Shown piece by piece: positions 54,336 to 64,000 of a stretch of DNA of 64,000 bases. The first letter of the stretch is position 1, and every line of letters begins with the position of its first letter. A program made the position numbers and the translations under genes. The notes beneath the pieces were generated by a model. That model had not been told where the DNA came from. It was given only the letters and a program-made list of their open reading frames with translations, and made no database searches. Origin of the DNA: Desulforamulus profundi (GTDB lineage Bacteria; Bacillota_B; Desulfotomaculia; Desulfotomaculales; Desulfotomaculaceae); contig NZ_AWQQ01000020.1 in assembly GCF_002607855.1 (NCBI RefSeq), forward strand, positions 1 through 64,000, in the 5' to 3' direction.

Positions 54336-54460
54336 CCAATCTGTCCAGACAAGCTCCTGACTGATGGTTGGGAGCTTTACTTTATAATCATTTGACGGAT
54401 TATAGAGAGGGATACTATAGTATAAACTGTGTTCGGCAAATTCCCTTTGAGGTGAATAGC

Positions 54461-54667
54461 ATGTCCTTAACATCGGAAGAACTGAGGGAAGCCATGTTTC
54501 GTACAAGGTTGGAGGTTTTTGAGTTAATGTACCAACTCAGAATCACCACAGATCCCCTGGAAAGGAAATCCATTAAAATTCGTATCAAAACCCTGCAGAG
54601 GCTTCATTACTGGCAGATCAGGCAGCTGCAGCACCTGGAAGAGCAGGAGTGCCCGTTAAATAAATAG
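54461..54667 (+). CDS. Small helical protein
   Basis: A 68-residue charged helical protein: MSLTSEELREAMFRTRLEVF, then ELMYQLRITTDPLERKSIKI and HYWQIRQLQHLEEQ. ATG 54461 follows TTTGAGGTG. Unknown family. A truncated transporter gene begins only 5 bases after its stop. Confidence 0.6.
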   Translation: MSLTSEELREAMFRTRLEVFELMYQLRITTDPLERKSIKIRIKTLQRLHYWQIRQLQHLEEQECPLNK

Positions 54668-54671
54668 CCAA

Positions 54672-55356
54672 ATGGGTTATACCCCCATGGAAACCGGCCT
54701 GATGATGATGCCCATGGCCCTGGTCACCGGGTTTATGATGCCCATTAGCGGTAAACTGTTTGATAAGTTCGGGGCTTTCTGGCTGGGGATCATAGGAATG
54801 TCCATTGTGGTGGTTGTTACCTATTACCTGCACACCCTGAGCCTGGATACCAGCTACCGCCATCTGCAAATCATTTTATCCATCCGGGCCGTGGGACTGG
54901 GGTTGGCCACCATGCCCCTGACACTGCGGGAATGAATACCGTTCCAAGATTTTTGGTGGGCCGGGCCTCGGCTCTCAACAATACCGTCCGGCAGATATCC
55001 GGTTCCATGGGCATTGCTATTTAACCTACGTCATGCTGCAGAGACAAACCTATCATACCGCCATCCTGAACGAAGGGGTCAGCGCAACCTCTCCGGTGGT
55101 CCCCATGATGCAGACCCAGATGAAAGGCCTTCTGGCCGGCAGCGGCGTCACCGGCGATGCGGCCTTGCAGGGAAGTTATAGCGTCATTGCCGGTTTGATA
55201 GCCCGCCAGTCCTTTATGAATGCCCTGAGCGACACCTTTGTGGTCAGCGCGGCGATTATCGCCTTTGTGCTGCCCCTGATGTTTTTACTTAGCAAGAAGC
55301 GGGTAGAACAGGAAAGAAAAAGACAACAAGCCCGCTACGCTCATATGATGCAGTAA
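54672..55356 (+). pseudogene. DHA2/EmrB-type MFS drug transporter, C-terminal half only
   Basis: The last six or so helices of a 14-helix MFS multidrug transporter. MGYTPMETGLMMMPMALVTG and ISGKLFDKFGAFWLGIIGMS open it; GMNTVPRFLVGRASALNNTV with RQISGSMGIAI follows after a one-base loss near 54928-54930, and LTYVMLQRQTYHTAILNEGV after a second loss near 55018-55022. The end is LPLMFLLSKKRVEQERKRQQ. The N-terminal 250 or more residues are absent: the text begins directly after the preceding small gene, so a deletion joined them. Confidence 0.8.
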
Positions 55357-55475
55357 AAGGACGTGGTGCGAACCAGGCCTTGACAATTCCCTTGGAAAAT
55401 TCCATAATAAAAGTGGGAATACTGGTAACTAAACAAAACGGCTCGTTCGCCTCGATCTGCCGAGATTTTCATCTT

Positions 55476-55511
55476 AAACCCTTAAACTGTTGGCGCAGTT
55501 TAAGGGTTTTT
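55476..55511. terminator. Strong hairpin terminator, probably bidirectional
   Basis: AAACCCTTAAACTG-TTGGCG-CAGTTTAAGGGTTT is a perfect 14-bp stem; TT follows on the plus strand. On the minus strand it lies immediately after the stop of the small peptide gene. Confidence 0.8.
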
Positions 55512-55513
55512 AA

Positions 55514-55600
55514 CTACTGACTTCGGTAAATTTGGTTCACGAGGGATAACAGGGGCAAGATTACTATAATGATCTGGATGGTATCGCTTATAGTGATCAT
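55514..55600 (-). CDS. 28-residue hydrophobic peptide, toxin-like
   Basis: The frame starts with ATG 55600 after AGGAGGGTGAGG and encodes a short acidic head followed by a single hydrophobic helix (ISDTIQIIIVILPLLSLVNQ) and a basic end with YRSQ. It is directly followed by a strong hairpin. The size, single membrane helix and arrangement resemble the holin-like or TxpA-type toxins of type I toxin-antitoxin systems. The antisense RNA is not identified. No known homologue recognised. Confidence 0.5.
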   Translation of the reverse strand: MITISDTIQIIIVILPLLSLVNQIYRSQ

Positions 55601-55810
55601 GCCACCTCACCCTCCTTTCCTGGATGGCATCCATCCTCTGCAGAGTGAGGCCCGTTTTGTTTAATTATGTATTCCCTTCTTAATTTTACCACACAGTTCT
55701 ACACTGGACACTAATTATTTGCAATGTGAACATCCTATAATTTTTACAGTTTTAGAGAGGTGCGAATATTGCGAAAATACTTCGTGTACTGTATTCATGC
55801 GCCGAACCTA
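55601..55810. other. Spacer upstream of the nif promoter
   Basis: AT-rich DNA. It should hold the promoter of the minus-strand peptide gene (a TAAAAT box near 55683-55690 on the minus strand) and nothing else recognised. Confidence 0.35.
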
Positions 55811-55839
55811 TTGTACCGCTGAAATTCATCTGCTATAAT
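55811..55839 (+). promoter_or_regulatory. Sigma-A promoter of the nif operon
   Basis: TTGTAC (55811-55816), 17 bases, TATAAT (55834-55839). It is the best promoter upstream of nifH; transcription would start near 55846, about 205 bases ahead of nifH. No convincing -24/-12 (sigma-54) site was found. Confidence 0.7.
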
Positions 55840-55854
55840 CAACTCAACTTCAGA

Positions 55855-55924
55855 GATACACCGTAGTATCAAGTCAAAAAGGGCGAGGGCGCCGGTTATT
55901 ACAACCGGTGCTTTGTGTTTTTTT
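55855..55924 (+). promoter_or_regulatory. Leader attenuator: small hairpins and terminator before nifH
   Basis: Three stems lie in series. GATAC-ACCGTA-GTATC (55855-55870) has a six-base loop with A first and G fourth, like ANTAR-protein target hairpins. GGCG-AGGG-CGCC (55882-55893) overlaps the left arm of GCGCCGGTT-ATTAC-AACCGGTGC (55889-55911), which is followed by TTTGTGTTTTTTT and should be an intrinsic terminator. The second and third stems exclude each other, the layout expected of an antitermination switch. Confidence 0.55.
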
Positions 55925-55973
55925 AAAATGCTAACGACCTCCCTATATATACATTGTTGTTTTGTGGCGTTGA

Positions 55974-56019
55974 GGCTGCTGGAAAAACCATTGACGGGAT
56001 TCCAGCGGCCTTTTCTTTA
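55974..56019 (+). terminator. Second terminator-like hairpin in the nifH leader
   Basis: GGCTGCTGGAA and TTCCAGCGGCC form an 11-bp stem with one mismatch, a 15-base loop, and TTTTCTTT after it. It ends 20 bases ahead of the nifH ribosome binding site. Confidence 0.6.
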
Positions 56020-56024
56020 TTTAA

Positions 56025-56870
<846 letters not shown>

Positions 56871-56920
56871 ACCCTTGAGCCGAAAGTGCGAGCCGAAAAA
56901 CATTGCAAGGAGTGAAGGTT

Positions 56921-57250
56921 ATGTTCATGATCAGAGCCATTGTAAGACCTGAAAAAACCAATCTTATTTTAGCCGAACTTAATAGCGCCGGCTTCCCGGC
57001 AGTCACCAAGATGGATGTGGTGGGTCGCGGCAAACAAAGGGGCGTTAAGGTGGGGGAAGTGGTTTACGATGAGATCCCCAAAGAACTGTTGCTGCTGGTG
57101 GTACAGGACGAAAAAGATAAGGATGACGTCATCAGCATCGTTGCCAAATATGCCAAGACCGGCGAAAAGGGTGCCTTCGGTGACGGCAAAATCTTTGTCA
57201 CCGCCGTGGAGGAAGTGTACACCATCAGCAGCGGCACCAAGGGTCTATAG
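56921..57250 (+). CDS. nifI1: PII-like nitrogenase switch-off protein 1
   Basis: A 109-residue PII-family protein. MFMIRAIVRPEKTNLILAEL begins it, the T-loop region is MDVVGRGKQRGVKVGEVVYD, and GAFGDGKIFVTAVEEVYTIS ends it. With NifI2 it binds the MoFe protein and inhibits it in response to ammonium, with 2-oxoglutarate and ATP as effectors, as shown in methanogens. ATG 56921 follows AAGGAG at 8 bases. The position between nifH and nifD is typical. Confidence 0.95.
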   Translation: MFMIRAIVRPEKTNLILAELNSAGFPAVTKMDVVGRGKQRGVKVGEVVYDEIPKELLLLVVQDEKDKDDVISIVAKYAKTGEKGAFGDGKIFVTAVEEVYTISSGTKGL

Positions 57251-57261
57251 GGGGTGGCTTT

Positions 57262-57642
57262 ATGAAAGAAATTATTGCCGTTATCCGGATGAACAAAATG
57301 AATGCCACCAAAAAGGCCCTGGCGGACATCGGCATCTGCGGCATGCACGCCATGAAGGTAATGGGCCGGGGCAAGATGCAGGTGGACTTTTCCATCCTCA
57401 ATGAATTGGGAGCTAAGGAAGAAATCGGCGGCCTGATGGCCGAGGGCCTGGCCGAGGGGGCCCGGCTGATCCCCAAGCGGCTGTTAACCATTCTGGTGCA
57501 GGACGGGGACGTTGAAAAGGTTGTAGACACCCTCATTAAAGTAAATAAGGAAGGCCATAAAGGAGACGGCAAGATCTTTGTAGCGCCGGTGCTGGATGCC
57601 CTGCGCATCAGGACCGGGGAGCAGGGAGAAGCCGCCGTCTAA
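57262..57642 (+). CDS. nifI2: PII-like nitrogenase switch-off protein 2
   Basis: A 126-residue PII-family protein with the longer T-loop typical of NifI2: MKEIIAVIRMNKMNATKKAL, then GRGKMQVDFSILNELGAKEE with an extended loop, and HKGDGKIFVAPVLDALRIRT at the end. Eleven bases separate it from nifI1. Works with NifI1 as a heteromeric inhibitor. Confidence 0.95.
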   Translation: MKEIIAVIRMNKMNATKKALADIGICGMHAMKVMGRGKMQVDFSILNELGAKEEIGGLMAEGLAEGARLIPKRLLTILVQDGDVEKVVDTLIKVNKEGHKGDGKIFVAPVLDALRIRTGEQGEAAV

Positions 57643-57670
57643 CAGGCGAGAATAAAAGGAGGTGTAGCGG

Positions 57671-59290
57671 ATGGCCATTAACGAGAAAGTGCTGGAGGAA
57701 CTGTTAAACCAGTACCCGGCTAAGGTAAAGAGAAATCGCAAAAAGCACATAATCATCAAGGACGCGGATCTGGCCCGCCAGGAGATTGAAGCCAACACTA
57801 GGACCATTCCCGGCATAATTACCAACCGCCACTGTGCCTTTGCCGGTTGCAAGGGGGTTGTTCTGGGACCGATAAAGGATATGGTTCATATTGTGCACGG
57901 GCCCATCGGCTGTGCCTATTATACCTGGGGGACCCGGCGCAATAAGGCCAAATCCGAGGACCCCACCCAAAATTTCATAAACTACTGTGTATCCACCGAC
58001 ATGCAGGAAAGTGATATCGTGTTCGGCGGGGAGAAGAAACTGGCCCGCATGATTGATGAAGTAGTGGAGATTTTCAAGCCCAATGCCATTAGCGTTTCGG
58101 CCACCTGCCCGGTGGGGCTGATCGGCGACGACCTGCAGGCGGTGACCAAGGCGGCGCAGCAAAAACACGGAATTAGCATTACCGCTTACAACTGTGAAGG
58201 CTATAAAGGGGTCAGCCAGTCTGCCGGCCACCACATTGCCAATAACGTCTGGATGGATCAGATCGTCGGGCAGGGGGACATGGAGGAGCCACCCAGCAAG
58301 TATACCATCAACATCCTGGGTGAATACAATATTGGCGGTGACAGCTGGGAGGTAGAGAGAATCCTCAAGGAAATTGGCTATACAGTTTTATCGGTCATGA
58401 CCGGAGACGGTTCCTACGAAGCATTGAAGAACTCCCACGTGGCTGAATTAAATCTGGTTCAATGTCACCGGTCCATCAACTATATTGCGGAAATGTTTGA
58501 AACTAAATACGGCACACCCTGGCTCAAGGTAAACTTTATCGGTATCCAGTCCACCATAGACTCCTTGAGAAATATGGCCCTGTATTTCGGAGATCAAGAC
58601 TTAATCAACAAAACCGAGGAAGTTATCGCCAGGGAACTGGCCCGGGTGGAGCCGGTTATTGATCAGTATAAAAAGATTTGCCAGGGTAAAACTGCCTTTT
58701 GTTTCGTGGGCGGCTCCAGGAGTCACCACTACCAGGGCCTGTTTAAGGAGCTGGGCGTCGAGACCGTCCTGGCGGGCTACGAGTTTGGCCACCGGGATGA
58801 CTACGAAGGCCGGGAGATTATTCCCGAGATCAAACTGGACGCCGACACCAAAAATATTCCGGATCTGCATGTAACCCCGGATGAGAGACGGTTCCGGCTG
58901 AAGATTTCCCCGGAACGGATGGAAGAGTTAAAGAAAAAAATCCCCTTGAGTGACTACAAGGGCATGAATATCGAAATGAAGGACGGCAGCATTATCGTGG
59001 ATGACCTAAACCACTTTGAGACCGAAGAGTTTATCAAGCTGCTTAAGCCTGACATCTTCGCCTCGGGTATTAAGGATAAGTATGCAGTGCAAAAAATGGG
59101 TATTCCGTCTAAACAGCTCCACTCCTACGACTACAGTGGTCCCTATGCCGGTTTTAACGGCGCCGTGAAATTTGCCGAAGATATCGCCATGGCTTTTGCT
59201 TCGCCTACCTGGAACTTTATTACACCGCCATGGAAGAATGAACCCCTGCTGGAGGGAACAATTGCGGAAGGAGGATGCTCGGCATGTTAG
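57671..59290 (+). CDS. nifD: Nitrogenase MoFe protein alpha subunit
   Basis: A 539-residue subunit that carries the FeMo-cofactor. P-cluster cysteines are in HCAFAGCKG, GPIGCAYYTWG and SATCPVGLIGDD; the cofactor is held by the Cys in LNLVQCHRSINYIAEMFETK and the His in QLHSYDYSGPYAGFNG. The roughly 50-residue insertion around residues 375-430 is the feature of clostridial NifD. The start follows AAGGAGGTG. Intact, and its stop overlaps the nifK start. Confidence 0.97.
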   Translation: MAINEKVLEELLNQYPAKVKRNRKKHIIIKDADLARQEIEANTRTIPGIITNRHCAFAGCKGVVLGPIKDMVHIVHGPIGCAYYTWGTRRNKAKSEDPTQNFINYCVSTDMQESDIVFGGEKKLARMIDEVVEIFKPNAISVSATCPVGLIGDDLQAVTKAAQQKHGISITAYNCEGYKGVSQSAGHHIANNVWMDQIVGQGDMEEPPSKYTINILGEYNIGGDSWEVERILKEIGYTVLSVMTGDGSYEALKNSHVAELNLVQCHRSINYIAEMFETKYGTPWLKVNFIGIQSTIDSLRNMALYFGDQDLINKTEEVIARELARVEPVIDQYKKICQGKTAFCFVGGSRSHHYQGLFKELGVETVLAGYEFGHRDDYEGREIIPEIKLDADTKNIPDLHVTPDERRFRLKISPERMEELKKKIPLSDYKGMNIEMKDGSIIVDDLNHFETEEFIKLLKPDIFASGIKDKYAVQKMGIPSKQLHSYDYSGPYAGFNGAVKFAEDIAMAFASPTWNFITPPWKNEPLLEGTIAEGGCSAC

Positions 59291-60674
59291 ACTGCACACC
59301 AAAGGAAATCAAAGACCGTACCGGGGGCGTCATCAACCCGGCCAAGACCTGCCAGCCCATCGGCGCCATGTACGCCGCCCTGGGCATCCACAAGTGCCTG
59401 CCCCACAGCCATGGTTCCCAGGGCTGCTGCTCCTACCACCGGGCGCATTTAACCAGGCATTTTCGGGACCCCATTATGGCTTCCACCAGCTCCTTTACCG
59501 AGGGGGCCTCGGTCTTCGGCGGCGGCGCCAACTTGAAGACAGCCATTAAAAACGTGTTTACCATCTACAACCCGGATGTTATGGCGGTGCATACCACCTG
59601 TTTGTCCGAAACCATCGGCGACGACCTGCCCACCCTGATCCGTACCGCCGAGGTTCCCGAGGGGAAACTGGTGATTCACGCCAACACCCCCAGCTACCAG
59701 GCTCCCATATCACCGGCTTTTCCAACATGGTAAAGGGCATGGTCAGCTACCTGTCGGAAGCAACCCTGGGAACCAAAAAGGAACAGGTAAATATTATCCC
59801 GGGTTTTGTGAACCCCGGGGATATGAGGGAAATAAAAAACATTTTAAAGACCATGGGGATCAAATTTATCATGTTCCCGGATACCTCCGGAGTGGTGGAT
59901 TCCCCCATGACCGGGGAGTATGTCATGTATCCCAGGGGTGGCACCCGTCTGGCAGACCTGAAAGATACGGGAAATTCCAAAGTGACTGTCGCCCTGGGCA
60001 GTTACGCCTCCGCCGACGCTGCCAACCAGTTGGAAAGAAAATGCAATGTGCCTGCCCTTGTTTTGAAAACACCCATCGGCATCAAGGCCACCGACCAGCT
60101 GCTGATGGCCCTGCGGAGCCAGTTCACCGTGGAAATCCCCTACGAACTTGAAGAGGAACGGGGCCAACTGGTGGACATCATGACCGATACCCATTTCCAC
60201 TTCCATGGCAAGAAAGTAGCCATCTTTGGCGATCCTGATATCGTGCTGGCCATGACGGAATTTGTCTTGAGCCTGGGGATGAAACCAGTTCATGTATTAA
60301 CCGGCACACCCGCCACCGGCGGCGCCATCGGCACAATGGTGGGCAACTTTGAAGACGAGGTGCAGGGGCTGCTCAAAGAAGCGGGCATCGAAGGAAAAGT
60401 CAAGGCCGAGGGCGACCTCTTTGAACTGCACCAGTGGATCAAGAACGAAAAGGTTGACCTGTTGATCGGCAACTCCTACGGCAAGTATATTGCCAAGGCG
60501 GAAGACCTACCCTTTGTGCGCTTGGGCTTCCCCATCCTGGACAGAAGCGTTCATTCCTACCTGCCGGTAGTGGGTTACAAAGGGGCCATGCGGCTGATTG
60601 AAATGATCAGCAATGCTTTACTGGAGCGGGCAGACAGGGATGCCAAAGACGAGGACTTTGAACTGGTGATGTAA
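59284..60674 (+). pseudogene. nifK: Nitrogenase MoFe protein beta subunit, one frameshift
   Basis: Forms the P-cluster with NifD. Cysteine blocks are in NPAKTCQPIGAMYAALGIHK, SQGCCSYHRAHLTRHF and HTTCLSETIGDD. The frame is lost at about 59699-59701: CAGGCTCCC should read CAGGGCTCCC, joining ANTPSYQ to GSHITGFSNMVKGMVS. With one base added it has 463 residues, normal for the short clostridial beta subunit. ATG 59284 follows AGGAGG. A damaged nifK would abolish nitrogen fixation, yet the rest of the operon is well kept, so a sequence error is the likelier cause. Confidence 0.93.
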
Positions 60675-60678
60675 CAGG

Positions 60679-60701
60679 ATAGGAGGCCCCGGGCCTCCTA
60701 T
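60679..60701 (+). promoter_or_regulatory. Perfect hairpin between nifK and nifE
   Basis: ATAGGAGGCCC and GGGCCTCCTAT pair over 11 bp around one base. It lies 4 bases after the nifK stop and contains no U-run. It might mark an RNA processing or stability boundary between structural and assembly genes. Confidence 0.6.
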
Positions 60702-60714
60702 TCGGAACCATAAC

Positions 60715-62084
60715 ATGTTTGGGAAGGAGTTGATGGATGTGCGGGAGGCCGCATTATGGGACATGGTCCTGAAAGAAAGAAAAAACTCCATTATCACCAA
60801 GGGGAAGCAGAAAAACCAGCTCAAATGTGATACCGACAGCGTGGCGGGGTGCGTCAGCCAGCGGGCCTGTGTCTACTGCGGGGCCAGGGTTGTCTTAAAC
60901 CCGGTGACGGATGCCATCCATCTGGTGCACGGCCCCATCGGTTGTGCCAGTTATACCTGGGACATCCGGGGCAGTCTCAGCAGCGGGTCGGAGTTGTACC
61001 GGAACAGTTTTTCTACCGACTTGAAGGAACAGGATGTCATTTTCGGCGGTGAAAAGAAATTGGCCCGGGCCATCGATGAATTGGTTGCCCAATACCCCGC
61101 CAAAGTGGTGTTTGTTTATTCCACCTGCATTGTGGGGGTGATCGGGGATGACCTGGAGGCGGTCTGCAAGGCCGCGGCGGAAAGGCATCAAATTGAAGTG
61201 ATTCCCGTGCAGTCCAGCGGTTTTGCCGGCAATAAAGCCGCCGGTTACCGGGCCGCCTGCGACGCGCTGCTCCGGCTGATTCAGCCAACCCAAACCGGCA
61301 TCTCTGCCAGGGCCAACACCATCAATTATTTAGGGGACTTTAACCTGGCCGGGGAAGTGTGGATCATTAAAAACTACCTCAGGCAGATCGGTGTTGAAGT
61401 GAATGTGGCCTTTACCGGCGACTCTGACTATGAAGCTTTGAAAAACGCCACCGCTGCCTCCCTCAATATCATCCAGTGCGCCGGTTCCATGATTTACCTG
61501 GCCCAGAGGATGAAAGAACTGTACGGGATTCCCTACCTCAACATTTCATTTCTGGGGCTGGAAGACACCGCCGAATCCCTGAGAAAGATCGCCTCTCACT
61601 TTGGCGACGAGGAAATGAAACGCCGGGTGGAAGAACTGGTTGCAAGGGAAACGGCCAGGGTGAAACCCACCCTGGAGTGGTACCGCCGGCGGCTGCAGGG
61701 CAAAAAAGCAGCTATTTACGTGGGGGGAGGGTTCAAGGCCATCTCTCTTATTAAGCAGTTCCGGGAAATCGGCATTGATGTGGTGATGATCGGCACCCAG
61801 ACAGGACGCAAGGAAGAATACGAGATCATCAATGAACTGGTGGATGACGGGACGGTCATTTTGGATGACGCCAACCCGTCGGAACTGGAGAAATTCATGG
61901 TGGAAAAGGGCGCCCACCTGCTGGTGGGAGGCGTCAAGGAAAGGCCCCTGGCCTACAAGCTGGGCATCGCTTTATCGACCATAATCACGAACGTAAGCAT
62001 CCCTTGAGCGGTTTTGTAGGTGCGGTCAACCTGGCCAAAGAGGTGTATACCACCCTTTGCTCCCCGGTCTGGCAATACGTATAA
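60715..62084 (+). pseudogene. nifE: NifE, FeMo-cofactor scaffold alpha subunit, frameshift near end
   Basis: With NifN it forms the scaffold on which the cofactor precursor is matured. Landmarks are SQRACVYCGARVVLNPVTDA, HGPIGCASYTWDIRGSLSSG, STCIVGVIGDDLEAVCKAA and the cofactor-side LNIIQCAGSMIYLAQRM. The original frame stops at 62007; one missing T at 61970-61973 restores LGIAFIDHNHERKHPLSGFV and an end at 62084, giving 456 residues. The start is uncertain: ATG 60715 has no clear signal, while AAGGAG at 60724 would favour GTG 60739. Confidence 0.92.
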
Positions 62085-62099
62085 GGAGGGTAGAGGCCT

Positions 62100-63542
62100 G
62101 TGGAAAAAAATCATGCAAATTACCGCGATGTCAATGAAAACCCGTGCAACATGTGCATGCCCATGGGAGGCATTCTGGCCTTCAAAGGATTGGAACAGTC
62201 CATGGTGATTCTCCATGGTTCCCAGGGCTGCGCCACCTACATGCGCCGGCATATGGCCGAGCATTTTAACGAACCCATTGATGTGGCCTCTTCCTCACTG
62301 AATGAGAAAGGCACCGTTTACGGGGGAGAAAAGAATTTAAAACAAGGCATGGACAATGTTATTAAAGCCTACCGGCCCGGGGTCATCGGCATCCTTACCA
62401 CCTGCCTGGCGGAAACCATTGGCGAGGACATCGACAGGATCAGCCAGGAATACCTGAGGGAAAAGGGATACGGGGATTTGCCGGTGGTTACCGTCAACAG
62501 CCCCGGTTACGGGGGCACCCATACCGAGGGATACTGGTTAACCCTGAGAAGAATCGTGGCCCAGTTGGCCCGGCCCACCGAAGCCCATGCCAGAATTAAC
62601 GTCATCATTCCCAACCTGAGCCCGGCGGATATCCGGGAGATGAAGAGGATTTTACAGCTAATGCAGGTGGACTACATCCTGCTGCCCGATTATTCCGATA
62701 CCCTGGACCGCCCTTATCAAAAACCCTACCACAAGATGCCCGAGGGCGGCACCAAACTGGCAGACATTGCCGCCATGGGCGGCGCCGCAGCCACCATCCA
62801 GTTTGGTCTCACGGTGGATGAGAGCATGTCCCCGGGTCACTGTTTGGCCAGCGAGTTCGGCGTCCCTCTGTATAACCTGCCGGTGCCCATGGGGATTGAA
62901 AATACCGACATGTTTATAAATCTGCTGGTGAAACTGACGGGCAACCCGCTGCCGGCCTGCCTGGAGCAGGAGCGGGGCAGGCTGCTGGACTGCATGATTG
63001 ATTCCCATAAATACAATGCCCGGGGGCGCAGCGTCATCTTCGGCGAGCCGGACAATATCTACGGGGTAGCCAAAATCTGCCTGGAGAACGGCATTTACCC
63101 GGTGGTGGTGGCCACCGGCAGTAAAAACCCCAAGCTGGTGAAACTTCTGGAAGAAAAGCTGGCCCACTCGCCCCTGCGTTGTACCGTATTAACCGAAACG
63201 GATTTTACCACTATTCGAAAGCAAAGCAGAGGAAAGGCCAACATCGCCATCGGCTCATCGGAGGGCAGGTTTCTGACCGAGAAGGAGGGCATCCCTCTGG
63301 TAAGGTACGGCTTTCCCATCCACGACCGCACCGGCGGTCAGCGTCTCCTTTCGGTGGGCTACGCGGGTACCACCATGTTTCTGGACAGGATCACCAATAC
63401 CCTGTTGGAACACAAACACAATCATTACCGGAAATCCATGTATGAAATGTTTTATCTGAACAACCAACCGGTTGAGGAATTTTTTCTGGAAAGTAGTGGT
63501 GAGCAGCATGACGTGCTTATGCAATCAGAACCCCGGCATTAG
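62100..63542 (+). CDS. nifN: NifN, FeMo-cofactor scaffold beta subunit
   Basis: A 480-residue partner of NifE. It begins NENPCNMCMPMGGILAFKGL, has the SQGCATYMRRHMAEHFNEPI block and LTTCLAETIGEDIDRISQEY, and ends with a variable tail. GTG 62100 is used because AAGGAGGG lies 9 bases upstream. Intact. Its last 35 bases overlap the start of nifB. Confidence 0.94.
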   Translation: MEKNHANYRDVNENPCNMCMPMGGILAFKGLEQSMVILHGSQGCATYMRRHMAEHFNEPIDVASSSLNEKGTVYGGEKNLKQGMDNVIKAYRPGVIGILTTCLAETIGEDIDRISQEYLREKGYGDLPVVTVNSPGYGGTHTEGYWLTLRRIVAQLARPTEAHARINVIIPNLSPADIREMKRILQLMQVDYILLPDYSDTLDRPYQKPYHKMPEGGTKLADIAAMGGAAATIQFGLTVDESMSPGHCLASEFGVPLYNLPVPMGIENTDMFINLLVKLTGNPLPACLEQERGRLLDCMIDSHKYNARGRSVIFGEPDNIYGVAKICLENGIYPVVVATGSKNPKLVKLLEEKLAHSPLRCTVLTETDFTTIRKQSRGKANIAIGSSEGRFLTEKEGIPLVRYGFPIHDRTGGQRLLSVGYAGTTMFLDRITNTLLEHKHNHYRKSMYEMFYLNNQPVEEFFLESSGEQHDVLMQSEPRH

Positions 63543-64000
63543 TCAAACAGCCGGTGACACCCTGGAACAAACCCGCAGGCACCCCTGTTATTCTCAGGAT
63601 GCCCATCATAAATATGCCCGCATGCACCTGCCGGTAGCGCCCCAATGCAATATCGGCTGCAATTACTGCAACCGCAAGTATGACTGCGTCAATGAAAGCA
63701 GGCCCGGTGTCACCAGCGAGGTATTAACACCGGTGTCGGCGGAACAAAAATTTATCGTGGTCAAAGAAAAAATTCCCAACCTCAGCGTGGTGGGCATTGC
63801 CGGGCCCGGAGACGCCCTGGCCAACTGGGACAATACCCGGGAGGCCATCGAGCGGATCAAACAGTCCAACCCGGAGATGATCTTTTGCCTGTCCACCAAC
63901 GGGTTGCTGCTGCCCCACTATGCCCCGGAAATTGTAGAGCTGGGCATTAAACATGTAACGGTGACCATGAATACCCTGGACCCGGCCACCGGGGCTAAAA
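63508..64000 (+). CDS. nifB: NifB, radical SAM cofactor synthase (partial, runs off the right edge)
   Basis: Makes NifB-co, the carbide-containing core of FeMo-cofactor. The first 164 residues are visible. They include HKYARMHLPVAPQCNIGCNY and NRKYDC, with the radical SAM CxxxCxxC motif, then GIAGPGDALANWD and the start of the barrel (STNGLLLP). ATG 63508, after GGTGAG, lies inside the end of nifN. The rest of the gene, and whether a NifX-like tail is fused, lies outside the window. Confidence 0.95.
   Translation, partial: MTCLCNQNPGISQTAGDTLEQTRRHPCYSQDAHHKYARMHLPVAPQCNIGCNYCNRKYDCVNESRPGVTSEVLTPVSAEQKFIVVKEKIPNLSVVGIAGPGDALANWDNTREAIERIKQSNPEMIFCLSTNGLLLPHYAPEIVELGIKHVTVTMNTLDPATGAK

Noticed and set aside
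55965..55979. Sigma-54-like TGGC-N-TGC with right spacing before nifH
   Set aside because: Match is weak beyond the invariant letters, lies inside a hairpin, and a full sigma-A promoter with 17-base spacer is present at 55811-55839.

Overview
The window reads as chromosome of an anaerobic, spore-forming, Gram-positive bacterium, most likely a Peptococcaceae member of the Desulfotomaculum/Desulforamulus type. The grounds are the Firmicute-style ribosome binding sites, a YaaR/UPF0180/PadR gene set, a spore-glycosidase remnant, a large AdhE, a TauE-type permease with its coupled partner, and a clostridial nif operon ordered nifH-nifI1-nifI2-nifD-nifK-nifE-nifN-nifB. No rRNA, tRNA or CRISPR array was found.

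Layout. 1-0.5 kb: the 5' ribozyme part of a group II intron (minus strand). 0.9-3.3 kb: a malate synthase remnant and a frameshifted GH13 glucosidase. 3.3-7 kb: DUF2294, a ferredoxin-like gene with an HTH regulator, and an FAD dehydrogenase. 7.5-11 kb: a transposase-derived protein, then the TauE permease pair. 11-14.3 kb: L,D-transpeptidase, uppP, and a TerC gene behind a yybP-ykoY (Mn) riboswitch. 14.4-18.9 kb: K channel, ArsR, a padR-fetA-fetB operon, small membrane proteins. 19-21.5 kb: a c-di-GMP and DUF2325 cluster with two Fur boxes. 21.6-25.7 kb: membrane acyltransferase, a degenerate AAA protein and several broken genes. 25.8-33 kb: an RND efflux system, a secreted helical protein and a two-component system. 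33-42 kb: adhE, small genes, and alpha-glucan phosphorylase. 42-49.8 kb: csoR divergent from a HybA-like/cytochrome b pair, APC permease, psd, mgtC, CBS, carbonic anhydrase. 50-53.4 kb: yaaR and pabABC (folate). 54-55.6 kb: small genes, a truncated MFS pump and a toxin-like peptide. 55.8-64 kb: the nif operon, cut by the right edge inside nifB.

The nif block is the functional core: Fe protein, two PII-like switch proteins, MoFe protein subunits, the NifEN scaffold and NifB for FeMo-cofactor. It has a good sigma-A promoter and a leader with two terminator-like hairpins, one overlapped by an alternative stem, so control by RNA attenuation is plausible.

A striking property of the whole window is about twenty single-base losses, in otherwise intact genes such as psd, pabA, nifK and nifE. 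Nearly all shift the frame by -1. This looks more like deletion-biased sequence error than biology, so frameshifted genes are described at their restored length. Separately, several genuinely truncated remnants (glcB, GH18, azoR, MarR, PadR, MFS, a GGDEF protein, a permease/HTH junction) suggest real decay or misassembly.
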